Notes: a model not told the origin generated them from the letters alone. 31,481 nucleotides of DNA from an uncultured Eubacteriales bacterium (GCA_902772685.1 CACYBO010000169.1:1-31481); one strand, 5' to 3'; shown: positions 6,434-16,026, counted from the first letter of the stretch. Translations and numbers: made by a program.

Positions 6434-8797
6434 ATGAAACTCAGTCAGCTTTCTGTTGATGAATACGCCCGCATCGAGACTGTCGGAGGCTCCGGCGAGC
6501 TCCGTCAGCATTTTCTTGATATGGGCTTGATTCCCGGATGTGAAGTGGAACTGATCAAGTTCGCTCCAATGGGAGACCCGATAGAAATCAGAATACACGA
6601 TTATGAACTCTCGCTCCGTTTAGCGGACGCGGAACACATCACTGTTAAAAAAATACCTGCCCCTGTGAAGGATGATCCGGATAAAACGAAAGCCGCGAAG
6701 GCTGCCCTGCGCAGGGAAATTGAACACCCCGGTCTCGGTGAAAGCGGAATTTATCACGATAAGAATGACGAAAGTCCCCTCCCCGATGATACTGTGCTCA
6801 CCTTTGCGCTAGTCGGCAACCAGAACTGCGGCAAGACCACCCTGTTCAACCAGCTGACAGGATCCAACCAGCGCATCGGTAATTTCCCGGGCGTTACAGT
6901 GGATCGCAAAGAGGGCGCTATCAAAGGATACCCGAACACGATTGTTGTCGACCTGCCGGGAATCTATTCGATGAGCCCTTACTCCAGTGAAGAAATACTC
7001 TCCCGTGATTTTGTATTAAAAGAAAAGCCGCATGCCATCATCAATATCGTCGATGCGACTAATATCGAAAGGAACATGTATCTGACGATGCAGCTGATTG
7101 AGCTGGGCGTTCCGATGGTTATCGCTCTCAATATGATGGATGAGCTCACAGGCAACGGCGGATATATAGATGTAAACCTTATGGAGCAGACGCTCGGCGT
7201 TCCAACCGTTCCGATTTCTGCAGCAAAAGGCGAAGGTATCGCTGAACTTGTAGACCATGCGATACATGTCGCACACTATCAGGAGAAGCCGAGCAGGCAG
7301 GACTTCTGCGATGTCAGCGACCATGGCGGCGCGGTTCACAGAGGTCTCCACGCTGTGGCACATCTTATTGAGGACCACGCGCAGCGCGCGGATATCCCTC
7401 CGCGGTTCGCTTCGAGCAAAGTCCTCGAAGGCGATCATCTGATTATCGATCAGCTCCAGCTTGACGATAACGAAAAGGAAATGATCGAGCATATCAGCGT
7501 GCAGATGGAAAATGAACGGGAACTGGACAGAAGCGCGGCTATCGCTGACATGCGTTTCGCCTTCATCCGGAAGCTGACAGAAGCATGCGTAACAAAAGCC
7601 CGTCACAGCAAGGAGTACGAACGCAGTCAGGCATTGGATAAGGTGCTCACCGGAAAGTACATTGCGATCCCTGCATTCATCGTAATTATGGGGCTTATCT
7701 TTTTCCTGACCTTCAATGTGATCGGGCCGTTCCTGCAGAATCTGATGGCGTCAGGTATCAGTGCGCTTGCAGAAGCGACAGATGCGGCAATGACCAAAGC
7801 GCATGTGAATCCTGCACTGCAGGGTCTTGTCGTAGATGGGATATTCGAAGGCGTCGGCACAGTGCTCAGTTTCCTGCCGATTATCGTAACCCTGTTCTTC
7901 TTCCTGTCCCTGATTGAAGACAGCGGATATACGGCAAGGGTTGCCTTCCTGACTGATAAGCTTTTGCAAAAGATCGGTCTGTCGGGAAGGAGTATCGTTC
8001 CGATGCTCATCGGCTTCGGCTGTACTGTCCCCGCCGTCATGGCGACGCGGACTCTGCCGAGTAAGCGGGACCGCCGTATGACGATATTGCTTTTGCCGTT
8101 CATGAGCTGTTCTGCGAAGGTTCCGATCTACGCATTCTTTGTAGCGGCCTTTTTCCCCGGATACGGCGGATTCATCATGACCGGCCTATATGTATTAGGA
8201 ATCATCGTTGGTGTCTTGATTGCGATTCTCTATCGCCATACTCTCTTCAAGGGGGAAGCAGTCCCATTTGTTATGGAACTGCCCAACTACCGTCTGCCGC
8301 GGCCGAAGAATGTAGGTCATCTTCTTTGGGATAAAGCAAAGGATTTCCTGCAGAGAGCTTTTTCAATTATACTTATCGCTACAATTATTATATGGTTCCT
8401 GCAGAGTTTTGATACGCACCTGAATATGGTCGCAAACCAGGAAGACAGCATCCTGGCCATGATCGCAAACTTCATCACGCCGATCTTCGCACCGGCGGGG
8501 CTGGGGGACTGGAGACTCTGCGTCTCTCTGATAAGCGGCTTTATGGCAAAGGAAAGTGTTGTATCCGTGCTCAACGTCTTGTATGCCGGCGTCGGCATCT
8601 CTGCGGTGATGAACAGCCTTCAGGCTGTGAGCATTCTGATTTTCAGTCTGCTGTATACACCGTGCGTTGCCGCGATTGCATCCATTCGCCGTGAGCTGGG
8701 CAACAAATACGCCATCGGCGTCGTGCTCTGGCAGTGCTTCATCGCCTGGCTGCTGGCGGTAATCGCCTATCAGGCGGGCAGTATGTTTTTGTTTTAA
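6434..8797 (+). CDS. feoB: Ferrous iron transporter, FeoA-FeoB fusion
   Basis: 787-residue inner-membrane Fe2+ uptake protein in which an SH3-like FeoA domain (about 1-75) is fused to FeoB. The GTPase domain shows G1 GNQNCGKTT (128-136), switch FPGVTVD, G3 DLPG (173-176) and G4 NMMD (233-236). A soluble helical linker follows (about 280-400), then the membrane part from about 410 with the two Gate motifs; GFGCTVPAV and FMSCSAKVPIYAFF are seen. FeoA normally is a separate protein that stimulates FeoB; fusion fixes their ratio. The ATG is preceded by GGGAGGATAAACTGCAG. An Fe-dependent dehydrogenase gene follows 18 bp later. Confidence 0.96.
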   Translation: MKLSQLSVDEYARIETVGGSGELRQHFLDMGLIPGCEVELIKFAPMGDPIEIRIHDYELSLRLADAEHITVKKIPAPVKDDPDKTKAAKAALRREIEHPGLGESGIYHDKNDESPLPDDTVLTFALVGNQNCGKTTLFNQLTGSNQRIGNFPGVTVDRKEGAIKGYPNTIVVDLPGIYSMSPYSSEEILSRDFVLKEKPHAIINIVDATNIERNMYLTMQLIELGVPMVIALNMMDELTGNGGYIDVNLMEQTLGVPTVPISAAKGEGIAELVDHAIHVAHYQEKPSRQDFCDVSDHGGAVHRGLHAVAHLIEDHAQRADIPPRFASSKVLEGDHLIIDQLQLDDNEKEMIEHISVQMENERELDRSAAIADMRFAFIRKLTEACVTKARHSKEYERSQALDKVLTGKYIAIPAFIVIMGLIFFLTFNVIGPFLQNLMASGISALAEATDAAMTKAHVNPALQGLVVDGIFEGVGTVLSFLPIIVTLFFFLSLIEDSGYTARVAFLTDKLLQKIGLSGRSIVPMLIGFGCTVPAVMATRTLPSKRDRRMTILLLPFMSCSAKVPIYAFFVAAFFPGYGGFIMTGLYVLGIIVGVLIAILYRHTLFKGEAVPFVMELPNYRLPRPKNVGHLLWDKAKDFLQRAFSIILIATIIIWFLQSFDTHLNMVANQEDSILAMIANFITPIFAPAGLGDWRLCVSLISGFMAKESVVSVLNVLYAGVGISAVMNSLQAVSILIFSLLYTPCVAAIASIRRELGNKYAIGVVLWQCFIAWLLAVIAYQAGSMFLF

Positions 8798-8815
8798 TTA
8801 TGTGAGGTATCTATT

Positions 8816-9994
8816 ATGGCAATGAACTACAAGTGCATGAATCCATTTGAATTCACTCTGCCGACCAAAATCGTCTATGGTCCGGGCTGTGTGGGAAAAC
8901 TGGCTGAAGAGATCGCCGCAATCGGCGGCAGAAAACCGTTGGTCATTACTGACCCGGGAATTGTAAAAGCCGGAATCGTCGCCATCATTACAGATTTTCT
9001 GGATCAGAGCGATATCGAATACGCGGTATTCGATGGTGTAGAAGCAAATCCAAAAGACGTCAATGCGGAAGCTGCCGCGAAGATCGCCCGGCAGGAGGGT
9101 GCAGATTTCCTCATCGCCGTGGGAGGCGGAAGTCCTATTGACTGCGCAAAAGCCGTCGGCGTCCTGCTTGCTCACAATGCGGAATTCATTAAACCGTACG
9201 AGGGAAAGACCGCCGCAACACTTCCGAATCCTCCTCTCATTACGATCCCAACAACATCCGGGACCGGAAGCGAGATAACCTTTTCATCGGTAATCACCGA
9301 TACGAAGAACAAATACAAGATGACTGTCAAAAGCCCGTACACTGCTGCAACAACAGCAATCTGTGATCCGGAACTCACAATTTCCGTTCCTCCTGCTGTT
9401 ACCGCCGCTACGGGAGTTGATGCGTTGACTCATTCCATCGAGGGATTCACAGCCACATGTTCCGAGCCCATCGGTGATGCAGCCGCTCTCTATTCGATTG
9501 AACTCATCGCCGGCAATCTGCTCCGGGCATACCGTGACGGATCTGATCTTGAAGCGCGCAGCAACATGCTCATGGCAAGTATGCTTGGGGGCATCTCCTT
9601 CAGCCATTCTGATGTGGCGAGCGTGCACTGCATTGCAGAGGCTCTCGGCAGTATGTATGATCTGCCGCACGGCACCTGCAACGCCATCTTCCTGCCGTTC
9701 GTCATGGAGTACAACATGTTGTACTGCATCGACCGTTACGCCCGTGTTGCCGCCGCATTGGGAATCACTTTTGACACAGAAGAAGAAGGTGCTGCAAAAG
9801 CTGTAGAATACGTCAAACAGCTTACAAAGGATGTGGAACTTCCGACATTCGCGTCTCTTGACCCTGATCCCACCGACTTCCCTGCTCTCGCAGAAATGGC
9901 ATACAAAAACGGCTCCAACGGAAGCAATCCGCGTCCGATGGAGACCGCTGATTATGAGGCTTTGCTGAAGATCGTATACGAGGCGGGCATCTAA
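8816..9994 (+). CDS. Iron-containing alcohol dehydrogenase
   Basis: 392-residue group III dehydrogenase that interconverts an alcohol and an aldehyde with NAD(P)H. The Rossmann motif GGGSPIDCAK (103-112), TIPTTSGTGSE and the four metal ligands Asp202, His206, His271 and His285 are present; their spacing (4, 65, 14) equals that of E. coli FucO. Length is standard. It lies 18 bp behind feoAB, so iron uptake and an iron enzyme appear to be co-transcribed. The substrate is unknown; 1,3-propanediol, butanol and lactaldehyde enzymes look alike. Acetaldehyde from threonine aldolase is one possible cellular source but that link is only inference. Its stop overlaps the stop of the convergent flavoprotein gene. 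Confidence 0.92.
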   Translation: MAMNYKCMNPFEFTLPTKIVYGPGCVGKLAEEIAAIGGRKPLVITDPGIVKAGIVAIITDFLDQSDIEYAVFDGVEANPKDVNAEAAAKIARQEGADFLIAVGGGSPIDCAKAVGVLLAHNAEFIKPYEGKTAATLPNPPLITIPTTSGTGSEITFSSVITDTKNKYKMTVKSPYTAATTAICDPELTISVPPAVTAATGVDALTHSIEGFTATCSEPIGDAAALYSIELIAGNLLRAYRDGSDLEARSNMLMASMLGGISFSHSDVASVHCIAEALGSMYDLPHGTCNAIFLPFVMEYNMLYCIDRYARVAAALGITFDTEEEGAAKAVEYVKQLTKDVELPTFASLDPDPTDFPALAEMAYKNGSNGSNPRPMETADYEALLKIVYEAGI

Positions 9995-11412
9995 CTGTTG
10001 TCTGAATCTGCTGCGGCGACGATTGTCCCGCAGCTTTTTTTCTCGTCTTCAAAGCGCATGATTTCATCCCCGCATTTCACCGGTGTTTCCAGTGTGATTC
10101 TGTCCAGTTCCCGGATCATCTCCGGCAGTTTCTCTTTGTGTACCGGTGATACGCTCCTGACCGGAAGCAATCCGCCGTCGGACAGCCTGACGGTCGTCGT
10201 CAGAATCCTCTGCGGAGCAACTCTCTCCTGCTCCGCAAATGCAGCGCCCCGCTTGCACTTATTCCCTTCGTATTCACCCAGATCTTCGTTATATCTTACC
10301 TGGCATCCCGTTGGGCAAAGTGTGCATGTCACCACACCCTCTTCCGGGAAACCCTTCGCCATGGATGAAGTCCTCGTCTCATCCCAGGCCTTCATTCCGT
10401 TGTTCCTCAAACGGGCAACCGCGTTTTTCCCTGCCAGTTCGCCCTGCTCTGACACAAAATCCGCCAGGTCCATGATCCGTCTGGCGTTTCCGCAGGCGAA
10501 TACGCCCGGAATGTTTGTCTCAAGATACCGGTCGGTCATCATCCCATTTGTCTTTTCATCCAGTTCAACGCCGACTGTCTGCGCTACTTCATTCTCCGGT
10601 ATCAACCCTACAGAAAGAACCAGCGTATCACATTCTATGATCCGCTCAGTCCCTCTGATCGGCTTCATTTCTTCATCTATTTCAGATATCTCAACTGCTG
10701 CAAGCCTGCCTTTGCCGATGATTCTGGAAACAGTGTGACTGCAGAATATCGGAATGTTGTAATCATAGAGGCATTGGCTGACATTTCTCGAGAGCCCTGC
10801 AGGTTCCGGAAGCACTTCAATAACCGCCTTTACGTCCGCGCCTTCCAGACTCAGACGCCTCGCCATGATCATGCCAACATCTCCCGAACCCAGAATCACC
10901 ACTTCTCTGCCCGGCATGATATTTCTTATGTTCACGAGGTTCTGAACCACACCTGCAGTGAAAACGCCCGCAGGTCTGGAACCCGGAATTGCAATCGCCC
11001 CGCGCGTCCGCTCTCTGCAGCCGGTTGCCAGTATTACCGCTCCGGCCTCTATCTTCATGAGCCCCTCTGCACAAATCGCCGTGACAACAAGCGGCTCATC
11101 CGGCGCATCGTCCCCGCGCCTGTCGATCCGCAGAACATGACAGCCCAAAAGCAGTTCAACTCCTGATTGCTCTGCTTCTTTCTCTGCCTTCAAAGCGTAT
11201 TCAGGTCCTGTGAGCTGCTGCCTGTATCGTATAATTCCGAACCCGTCGTGCACACATTGGTTGAGTATGCCGCCGGCGCGGCTGTCACGTTCAAGAATCA
11301 GCACACTCTCCGCCCCCGCTTCACGGGCACCTTTCGCTGCGGCGAGTCCTCCCGGACCTGCTCCGACGACGAGTACATCGTATTTTTCTTTCAGCGTGTT
11401 TTTCCTGTCCAT
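9991..11412 (-). CDS. FAD/NAD(P)-dependent oxidoreductase with fused DUF1667 domain
   Basis: 473-residue flavoprotein. FAD-binding VVGAGPGGLAAA lies near residue 16-27 and a second Rossmann motif, ILGSGDVGM, in the middle. After about residue 357 comes a DUF1667 domain with CTLCPTGC, GNKCKRG and ILTTTV; its cysteines suit an Fe-S cluster. In many anaerobes DUF1667 is a separate small gene next to this flavoprotein; here it is joined. It forms an operon with the BFD-type dehydrogenase: the upstream stop and this start share TGATG. A GTG one codon earlier (11415) is also possible. The pair resembles GlpA/GlpB-like dehydrogenase modules, but the substrate (glycerol-3-phosphate or another 2-hydroxy compound) is not certain. 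Confidence 0.88.
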   Translation of the reverse strand: MDRKNTLKEKYDVLVVGAGPGGLAAAKGAREAGAESVLILERDSRAGGILNQCVHDGFGIIRYRQQLTGPEYALKAEKEAEQSGVELLLGCHVLRIDRRGDDAPDEPLVVTAICAEGLMKIEAGAVILATGCRERTRGAIAIPGSRPAGVFTAGVVQNLVNIRNIMPGREVVILGSGDVGMIMARRLSLEGADVKAVIEVLPEPAGLSRNVSQCLYDYNIPIFCSHTVSRIIGKGRLAAVEISEIDEEMKPIRGTERIIECDTLVLSVGLIPENEVAQTVGVELDEKTNGMMTDRYLETNIPGVFACGNARRIMDLADFVSEQGELAGKNAVARLRNNGMKAWDETRTSSMAKGFPEEGVVTCTLCPTGCQVRYNEDLGEYEGNKCKRGAAFAEQERVAPQRILTTTVRLSDGGLLPVRSVSPVHKEKLPEMIRELDRITLETPVKCGDEIMRFEDEKKSCGTIVAAADSDNS

Positions 11413-12872
11413 CACTTCACCCTGCCGCGGAACAGTTCACTTCCTGCGCTTCTGTATGTTATCTTCTCCGAGTTGATCCCGTATTCCCTGACAAGCATGT
11501 CGACGATTCTGGTCAGGCAGTATCCCCCATTGCATCTTCCTGTCGTAGCCCAGGCCCTATACTTTATCGCTGAGATACTCTGTGCGCCCAGAGGGTTTTC
11601 GATTGCATCCCGGATTTCCCTCTTTGTAACCTTCTGACAGCGGCAGATGATTTCCCCATACTCAGGGTCTTCGCTGATCAGCCTTGCCTGGTCTTCCTCA
11701 TTGAGTTCACGGAACCTGACCGGGCCTCTTCTCTCCGGAACAAAGTTCTCCTTTTTCTCAAGAGGAGTTTTTTCTTCAATTATGCTGCGGACCATCCGGG
11801 CAATCGGTATGGATGCGGTGAGCCCCGGCGACTCTATTCCAATGAGGTTTATGAGCCCCGGGCGGGCTTCTTCTTCCTTTATTACAAAGTCTCTGTAGCC
11901 GCCTTCATCCGGCGGAGCGAGTTTCGGACGTATGCCTGCATAACTTCCTATGATATACTTTCTCTCAATCGCCGGCAGCAATGCTTTTGCCTGCTCAAAC
12001 AAACCGCCCATAACCTCACGCGTACAGGATAAATCGTCTATCTGCGATATATACTCTGCACTCGGACCAATGATGATGTTCCCTGCAGAAGTCGGTGTGA
12101 GATGAACTCCCAGCCCGCCGATTCCTTTCTTCGGTGCAGGGTAAACCGGCATCGGAAGCAGTTGTTCCGCAACCTTGTCCAGTATGAAGTATTCGCCGCG
12201 GCACGGAAATATCGTATAGCCGGTTACACCGGCCATACTTGAAACTCTATCTGAGCTGAGTCCCGCGCAGTTAATCAGATATCTGCATCTGTATTCCTCC
12301 CCTGCCGACGTCTTCACTATAAATCTGTCGGCATCGCTTCTGCCGATGCTGATGACCTCGCTGTTGAATCTGAAATCTACTCCGTTTTCGAGAGCGTTTT
12401 CCGCCAGGGCGACGCAGTAGAGGAAAGGGTCGAAGATGCCTGTTTCCGGGGAGTACATTCCTCCGATGCCCTCTACGCCAGGAACGATCCGTCTAAGCTC
12501 CTCCTCATCTATTATTCTGAGACCTTTGCAGCCATTTCGTCTGCCCTGTTCGATCGTTCTGCGCAGGGTCTCCATATCCTCATCATCAAACGCGACCAGA
12601 ATTTTTCCTGTCTTCCTGTATGGAACATCGAGCTGCCCGCACAGTTTTTCAAAGCCTTCATTTCCTTCGACACAGAGGCTGGCCATGAGGCTTCCTGCCG
12701 CATTATTAAATCCGGCGTGCACGACCGCGGAGTTTCTTCCGCTGATGCCGCCGGCCACATCACACTCTTTTTCGAGGACGACGATATTCAGTTTATACTG
12801 TGATAACTCACGCGCAACGGCGCATCCGACGCCGCCTCCGCCTATGATGACCACATCTTTTGAAGTCCTCAT
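11412..12872 (-). CDS. GlpA-like FAD-dependent dehydrogenase with C-terminal BFD [2Fe-2S] domain
   Basis: 486-residue DAO-family flavoenzyme. The N-terminal FAD site IIGGGGVGCAVARE and the GRNSAVVHAG segment are clear. The C-terminal BFD-like domain (about 407-470) has CRC at 410-412 and further cysteines at 447 and 452, four ligands for a [2Fe-2S] cluster. Family members oxidise glycerol-3-phosphate or 2-hydroxy acids under anaerobic conditions and hand electrons on. The gene is followed at once by the DUF1667 flavoprotein (shared TGATG), so the two products probably form one complex. No third GlpC-like Fe-S subunit is nearby and none of the glycerol genes glpK or glpF is in the window. Confidence 0.9.
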   Translation of the reverse strand: MRTSKDVVIIGGGGVGCAVARELSQYKLNIVVLEKECDVAGGISGRNSAVVHAGFNNAAGSLMASLCVEGNEGFEKLCGQLDVPYRKTGKILVAFDDEDMETLRRTIEQGRRNGCKGLRIIDEEELRRIVPGVEGIGGMYSPETGIFDPFLYCVALAENALENGVDFRFNSEVISIGRSDADRFIVKTSAGEEYRCRYLINCAGLSSDRVSSMAGVTGYTIFPCRGEYFILDKVAEQLLPMPVYPAPKKGIGGLGVHLTPTSAGNIIIGPSAEYISQIDDLSCTREVMGGLFEQAKALLPAIERKYIIGSYAGIRPKLAPPDEGGYRDFVIKEEEARPGLINLIGIESPGLTASIPIARMVRSIIEEKTPLEKKENFVPERRGPVRFRELNEEDQARLISEDPEYGEIICRCQKVTKREIRDAIENPLGAQSISAIKYRAWATTGRCNGGYCLTRIVDMLVREYGINSEKITYRSAGSELFRGRVK

Positions 12873-12895
12873 CGGGCAGTCCCTCCTTATTTGTT

Positions 12896-12904
12896 ATTAT
12901 AGCA
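12896..12904 (-). promoter_or_regulatory. Extended -10 promoter of the two-flavoprotein operon
   Basis: TGCTATAAT on the minus strand (12904 to 12896) is a perfect extended -10 element. It lies 24 bp before the ATG of the BFD-type dehydrogenase. No clear -35 is seen. Confidence 0.55.
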
Positions 12905-12910
12905 CACCGC

Positions 12911-12939
12911 TTGTGCCGCTGTTCTGCGAATGATAGAAT
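12911..12939 (+). promoter_or_regulatory. Putative promoter of the DUF2207 gene
   Basis: TTGTGC (12911-12916) and TAGAAT (12934-12939) are 17 bp apart, and the -10 is preceded by TGA, making it an extended -10. It points toward the DUF2207 gene, whose AAGGGG site follows at about 12974. Confidence 0.5.
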
Positions 12940-12989
12940 GAGCCTGTACAAAAGCAATTCAAACATTACAGATAAAGGGGATCCCCGAA

Positions 12990-14942
12990 ATGACAATCGC
13001 GAAACACATAAGACAATCCGCCGGTAAACGAAGTATGAAAAGAACGTCACTGCACGCGCTCTGGATCGCCGCACTGATGATCTGCTGCTGCGCGTTCTCT
13101 GCGCAGTCCGTTCACGCGGCCGGCAATTTTACCATTGAAGACTATGACATCGAAATGCAGGTGAACGAGGATGACACCTATCTGATTACCGAGACTCTGG
13201 ATGTTCATTTCACGAAACCAAGTCACGGGATATACAGAGTGATTCCTTACAAAGCGACTCTTGACCGTGACGGACAGGAAACCACATTCTATGGCCGCGT
13301 CCGTGATTTCAACATGCTGAGTGGGCAGCCTGTCAGCCGTGAAAAAGGCGAGGATGCGTATTACTATCGAATTGGCGACGAGGATGAATATGCAGATACA
13401 GATACCACATACAAACTTTCTTATGTTTTCGACATGAAGGGCGATCACCTGAGCGGTGCAGATGAAGTGTACTACAACCTCGTTGGAACCACGTGGGAAG
13501 CTCAGGCGATTGAGCACGTCAGCTTCCGCGTAATCTTCCCGAAGGATATCGACACCAGCAAAGTCGGCATCAAAACGGGAAGTCAGGAGTATGTGCCTTT
13601 TGACACAGAAGGAACCCGTATCATAAAGGGAGACACCTATCAGGACACCCTTTACGGCCTGACGATCCGGGCGCTTCTTCCGCAGGGTTATTTCACGAAG
13701 CAGGCCAGCACATCCAACCTGCTGATCCTGCTTTTGCTCGCAGTTATCGGTGCTGCAACGTTGTTTGGCTTCGTCCTCTGGCGCAGGTACGGCAAAGATC
13801 CTGCTATCGTCGAGACAGAAGAGTTCTATCCGCCTGAGGGTCTTTCCGCTCCTGAAGTAGCCTATCTTGAGAATGGCACCCTGATGAACCGTCAGGTCAT
13901 CAGCATGCTGCTAACACTTGCGGACAAGGGGTATGTGAAGATTGTCGAAAAAGAAGTTGCACGCGGCAAGAAGAAGAAAAGAACAAAAACTGAATATGAA
14001 ATCATCAAACTCCGGTCAGCCCATGATGCTACAGAGGATGAGCAGACTTTCATGAACGGGCTGTTTGAAAACGGTGAAGACTCCGTAGAATTATCGGACC
14101 TGAAAAACACCTTCTACACGACTGTCGACCAGATTGTCAGTGATATTGAAGACCGGTATGAAGATCGTCTTTACGATCCGAAGGCCGCCAATTTCGCGTA
14201 CCTGCTGCGGGGCATTGGGTTCGCCGTCATGATTGCGATGTTTGTCATTTTCAAGATTCTCAACGGCAGTCCCTTCATCGTCGGACACGGTGATTTCCTG
14301 ATCTACTGTGTGTTCGATATCATTGAAATCGCATTTCCGATCATAGGCTTTTACGGCATCGCAAAATGGATCAACCGTCCTAAAAAGAGCATCCCGGGAT
14401 TTGTGTTCGGTTTTATCGGCTGGTCAGTGATGATTCTTGTGGGGTTTGGCCTTGCGGTTATTTGCGATACCTGTATGGGACCGCAGATTGTCTTTTATAT
14501 GATAGGTCTTGGCATGCTCTTCCTGCTGTTCCTGATGGCTGCGCTCTGTGAGCGCAAGACAGATGAATACGCAGGGCTGCTCGGAAAGATCCGCGGTTAT
14601 AAGAGATTCCTCACCATAGCCGAAAAGGACCGCATGGAGGCCCTCGCCGAAAGCGATCCGAATTATTACTACAGGAATCTTGCATTTGCATTTGCTCTGG
14701 GGGTTACAAGCGTATACGCTGAGCGTTTCGCATCAATGGCAAACACTCCGCCTGAATGGTATGTTTCATCCGGCTATGTACCGGGAACAACATTTGACAG
14801 TGTTTCTATGATGGATTCGATGGATCATATGATGAGTACTGCGAGTTCCACCATGACCTCCTCGCCATCCGGCGATGGCGGCGGGGGCGGCGGTTTCTCC
14901 GGCGGCGGCGGTGCCGGCGGCGGAGGCGGCGGCAGCTGGTAA
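12990..14942 (+). CDS. DUF2207 membrane protein with Gly-rich C-terminus
   Basis: 650-residue exported membrane protein of unknown function. A signal peptide ends at about residue 43 (QSVHAAGN). The DUF2207 extracytoplasmic domain (about 45-235) has the expected NEDDTYLITETLDVHF and HGIYRVIPYK motifs. One membrane segment is near 242-262, followed by a cytoplasmic basic loop with KKKKRTK, then four more hydrophobic segments (about 405-540). The chain ends in a run of glycines closed by Ser-Trp, a tail seen in many DUF2207 proteins. An AAGGGG site precedes the ATG at 12990; the Met at residue 16 is an alternative start. It is a single gene, convergent with the asparaginase gene. Confidence 0.85.
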   Translation: MTIAKHIRQSAGKRSMKRTSLHALWIAALMICCCAFSAQSVHAAGNFTIEDYDIEMQVNEDDTYLITETLDVHFTKPSHGIYRVIPYKATLDRDGQETTFYGRVRDFNMLSGQPVSREKGEDAYYYRIGDEDEYADTDTTYKLSYVFDMKGDHLSGADEVYYNLVGTTWEAQAIEHVSFRVIFPKDIDTSKVGIKTGSQEYVPFDTEGTRIIKGDTYQDTLYGLTIRALLPQGYFTKQASTSNLLILLLLAVIGAATLFGFVLWRRYGKDPAIVETEEFYPPEGLSAPEVAYLENGTLMNRQVISMLLTLADKGYVKIVEKEVARGKKKKRTKTEYEIIKLRSAHDATEDEQTFMNGLFENGEDSVELSDLKNTFYTTVDQIVSDIEDRYEDRLYDPKAANFAYLLRGIGFAVMIAMFVIFKILNGSPFIVGHGDFLIYCVFDIIEIAFPIIGFYGIAKWINRPKKSIPGFVFGFIGWSVMILVGFGLAVICDTCMGPQIVFYMIGLGMLFLLFLMAALCERKTDEYAGLLGKIRGYKRFLTIAEKDRMEALAESDPNYYYRNLAFAFALGVTSVYAERFASMANTPPEWYVSSGYVPGTTFDSVSMMDSMDHMMSTASSTMTSSPSGDGGGGGGFSGGGGAGGGGGGSW

Positions 14943-14965
14943 AGAAAGTATCCGGCAGCGCGCCT

Positions 14966-16000
14966 CTACAGCAGTGTGTCCATCGACACAGGCGTGTAAA
15001 ACAGATTTTCTATTTCATCCCATGACAGATTTCGGTCTGACAGTATCCACATGAGTTTGGCGATCGTCGTCTCCAAAGTCATGTCTTTTGCTTCGAGTAT
15101 CTTGAATGAACTTGCGATGCGTCTGCCCACTTCATATGTGTCGAGGTGGCTGCCTTCATAGGTGACCTGGGTCGTCATCGCAAGTATTTTTTCTTCCGGC
15201 CTGAATTTGGACAGTTCTTCAAACAGCACCTTTTCTATACTCTCGGGTATTCCGCCCGCTCCAAAGCTTTCGATAATAATGGCATCATACTGTTTGAATA
15301 TTTCAGGTATCAGCGCCGGCGACATTCCCGGCGTCAGTTTCAGCAGAAACACATTCGGATTGATCCGGTTGTAGAATTCACACTTGTCCTCAGGAGTTCC
15401 ACGGTCTGCACCTTCCGCCTTTCTGTAAAACGCTTCATCCGTCAGATATCTTATGACTCGCCCATTGTTGATCTCCGCGATTACGGGCAGATTGATGCTT
15501 TCAAAGGCAAGGGTGCTCATGGATCTTACCTTGCGCGCATGCGTACCGGCGATTACTTTCCCCGCGAAAACAATCTGAACGCCTTTTGAGTGAGGGTCTG
15601 CAGCGTAGAGAATGCTGTCCTGCAGGTTTGCCTTTGCGTCAGTGATTTCAAACCCGATCGGACGCTGTGCTCCGGTCAGGACGACGGGTTTTCCGGAATT
15701 CTGAATTGCGTAAGACAGGACCGCGGCAGTGTACGCCATGGTATCTGTGCCGTGGGCGATTACAAATCCATCGTATTCATCGTAGCTGCTGCGCACGGCG
15801 TCGATAATCGCGACCCAGTGGTCTGCGCTCATATCCGTACTGTCTATGTGAAACAGCTCTTCAATATCTATTTCAATATCTGAACTGATCTGCGGAAGAT
15901 GATTTCGGAGTTGTGCGCTGCTCATCCCCGGCACGAGGCCATCGGGAGATTTAACCGAAGCGATTGTTCCGCCTGTTGTTAAGAGAAGTATCTTTGCCAC
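14966..16000 (-). CDS. ansA: L-asparaginase, type I (cytoplasmic)
   Basis: 344-residue enzyme hydrolysing L-asparagine to aspartate and ammonia. The N-terminal LLTTGGTIAS motif (Thr12 is the first catalytic threonine) and the second catalytic motif AHGTDTMAYT (Thr85, Asp86) are visible; a Ser-Thr pair near residue 54 suits substrate binding. No signal peptide, so it is the cytoplasmic housekeeping type. It starts with GTG at 16000 behind a GAGAGGGG site. It is the third gene of a minus-strand operon, 26 bp behind the Hsp70-like gene, an unusual partnership with no evident biochemical reason. Confidence 0.92.
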   Translation of the reverse strand: MAKILLLTTGGTIASVKSPDGLVPGMSSAQLRNHLPQISSDIEIDIEELFHIDSTDMSADHWVAIIDAVRSSYDEYDGFVIAHGTDTMAYTAAVLSYAIQNSGKPVVLTGAQRPIGFEITDAKANLQDSILYAADPHSKGVQIVFAGKVIAGTHARKVRSMSTLAFESINLPVIAEINNGRVIRYLTDEAFYRKAEGADRGTPEDKCEFYNRINPNVFLLKLTPGMSPALIPEIFKQYDAIIIESFGAGGIPESIEKVLFEELSKFRPEEKILAMTTQVTYEGSHLDTYEVGRRIASSFKILEAKDMTLETTIAKLMWILSDRNLSWDEIENLFYTPVSMDTLL

Positions 16001-16026
16001 TTCTAGCCCCTCTCTGTTATCGTGAT

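Noticed and set aside
14878..14939. Glycine-rich, GGC-repeat 3' end of the DUF2207 gene as a repeat expansion or assembly artefact.
   Set aside because: A glycine run ending in Ser-Trp is a regular feature of DUF2207 proteins, so it is expected.
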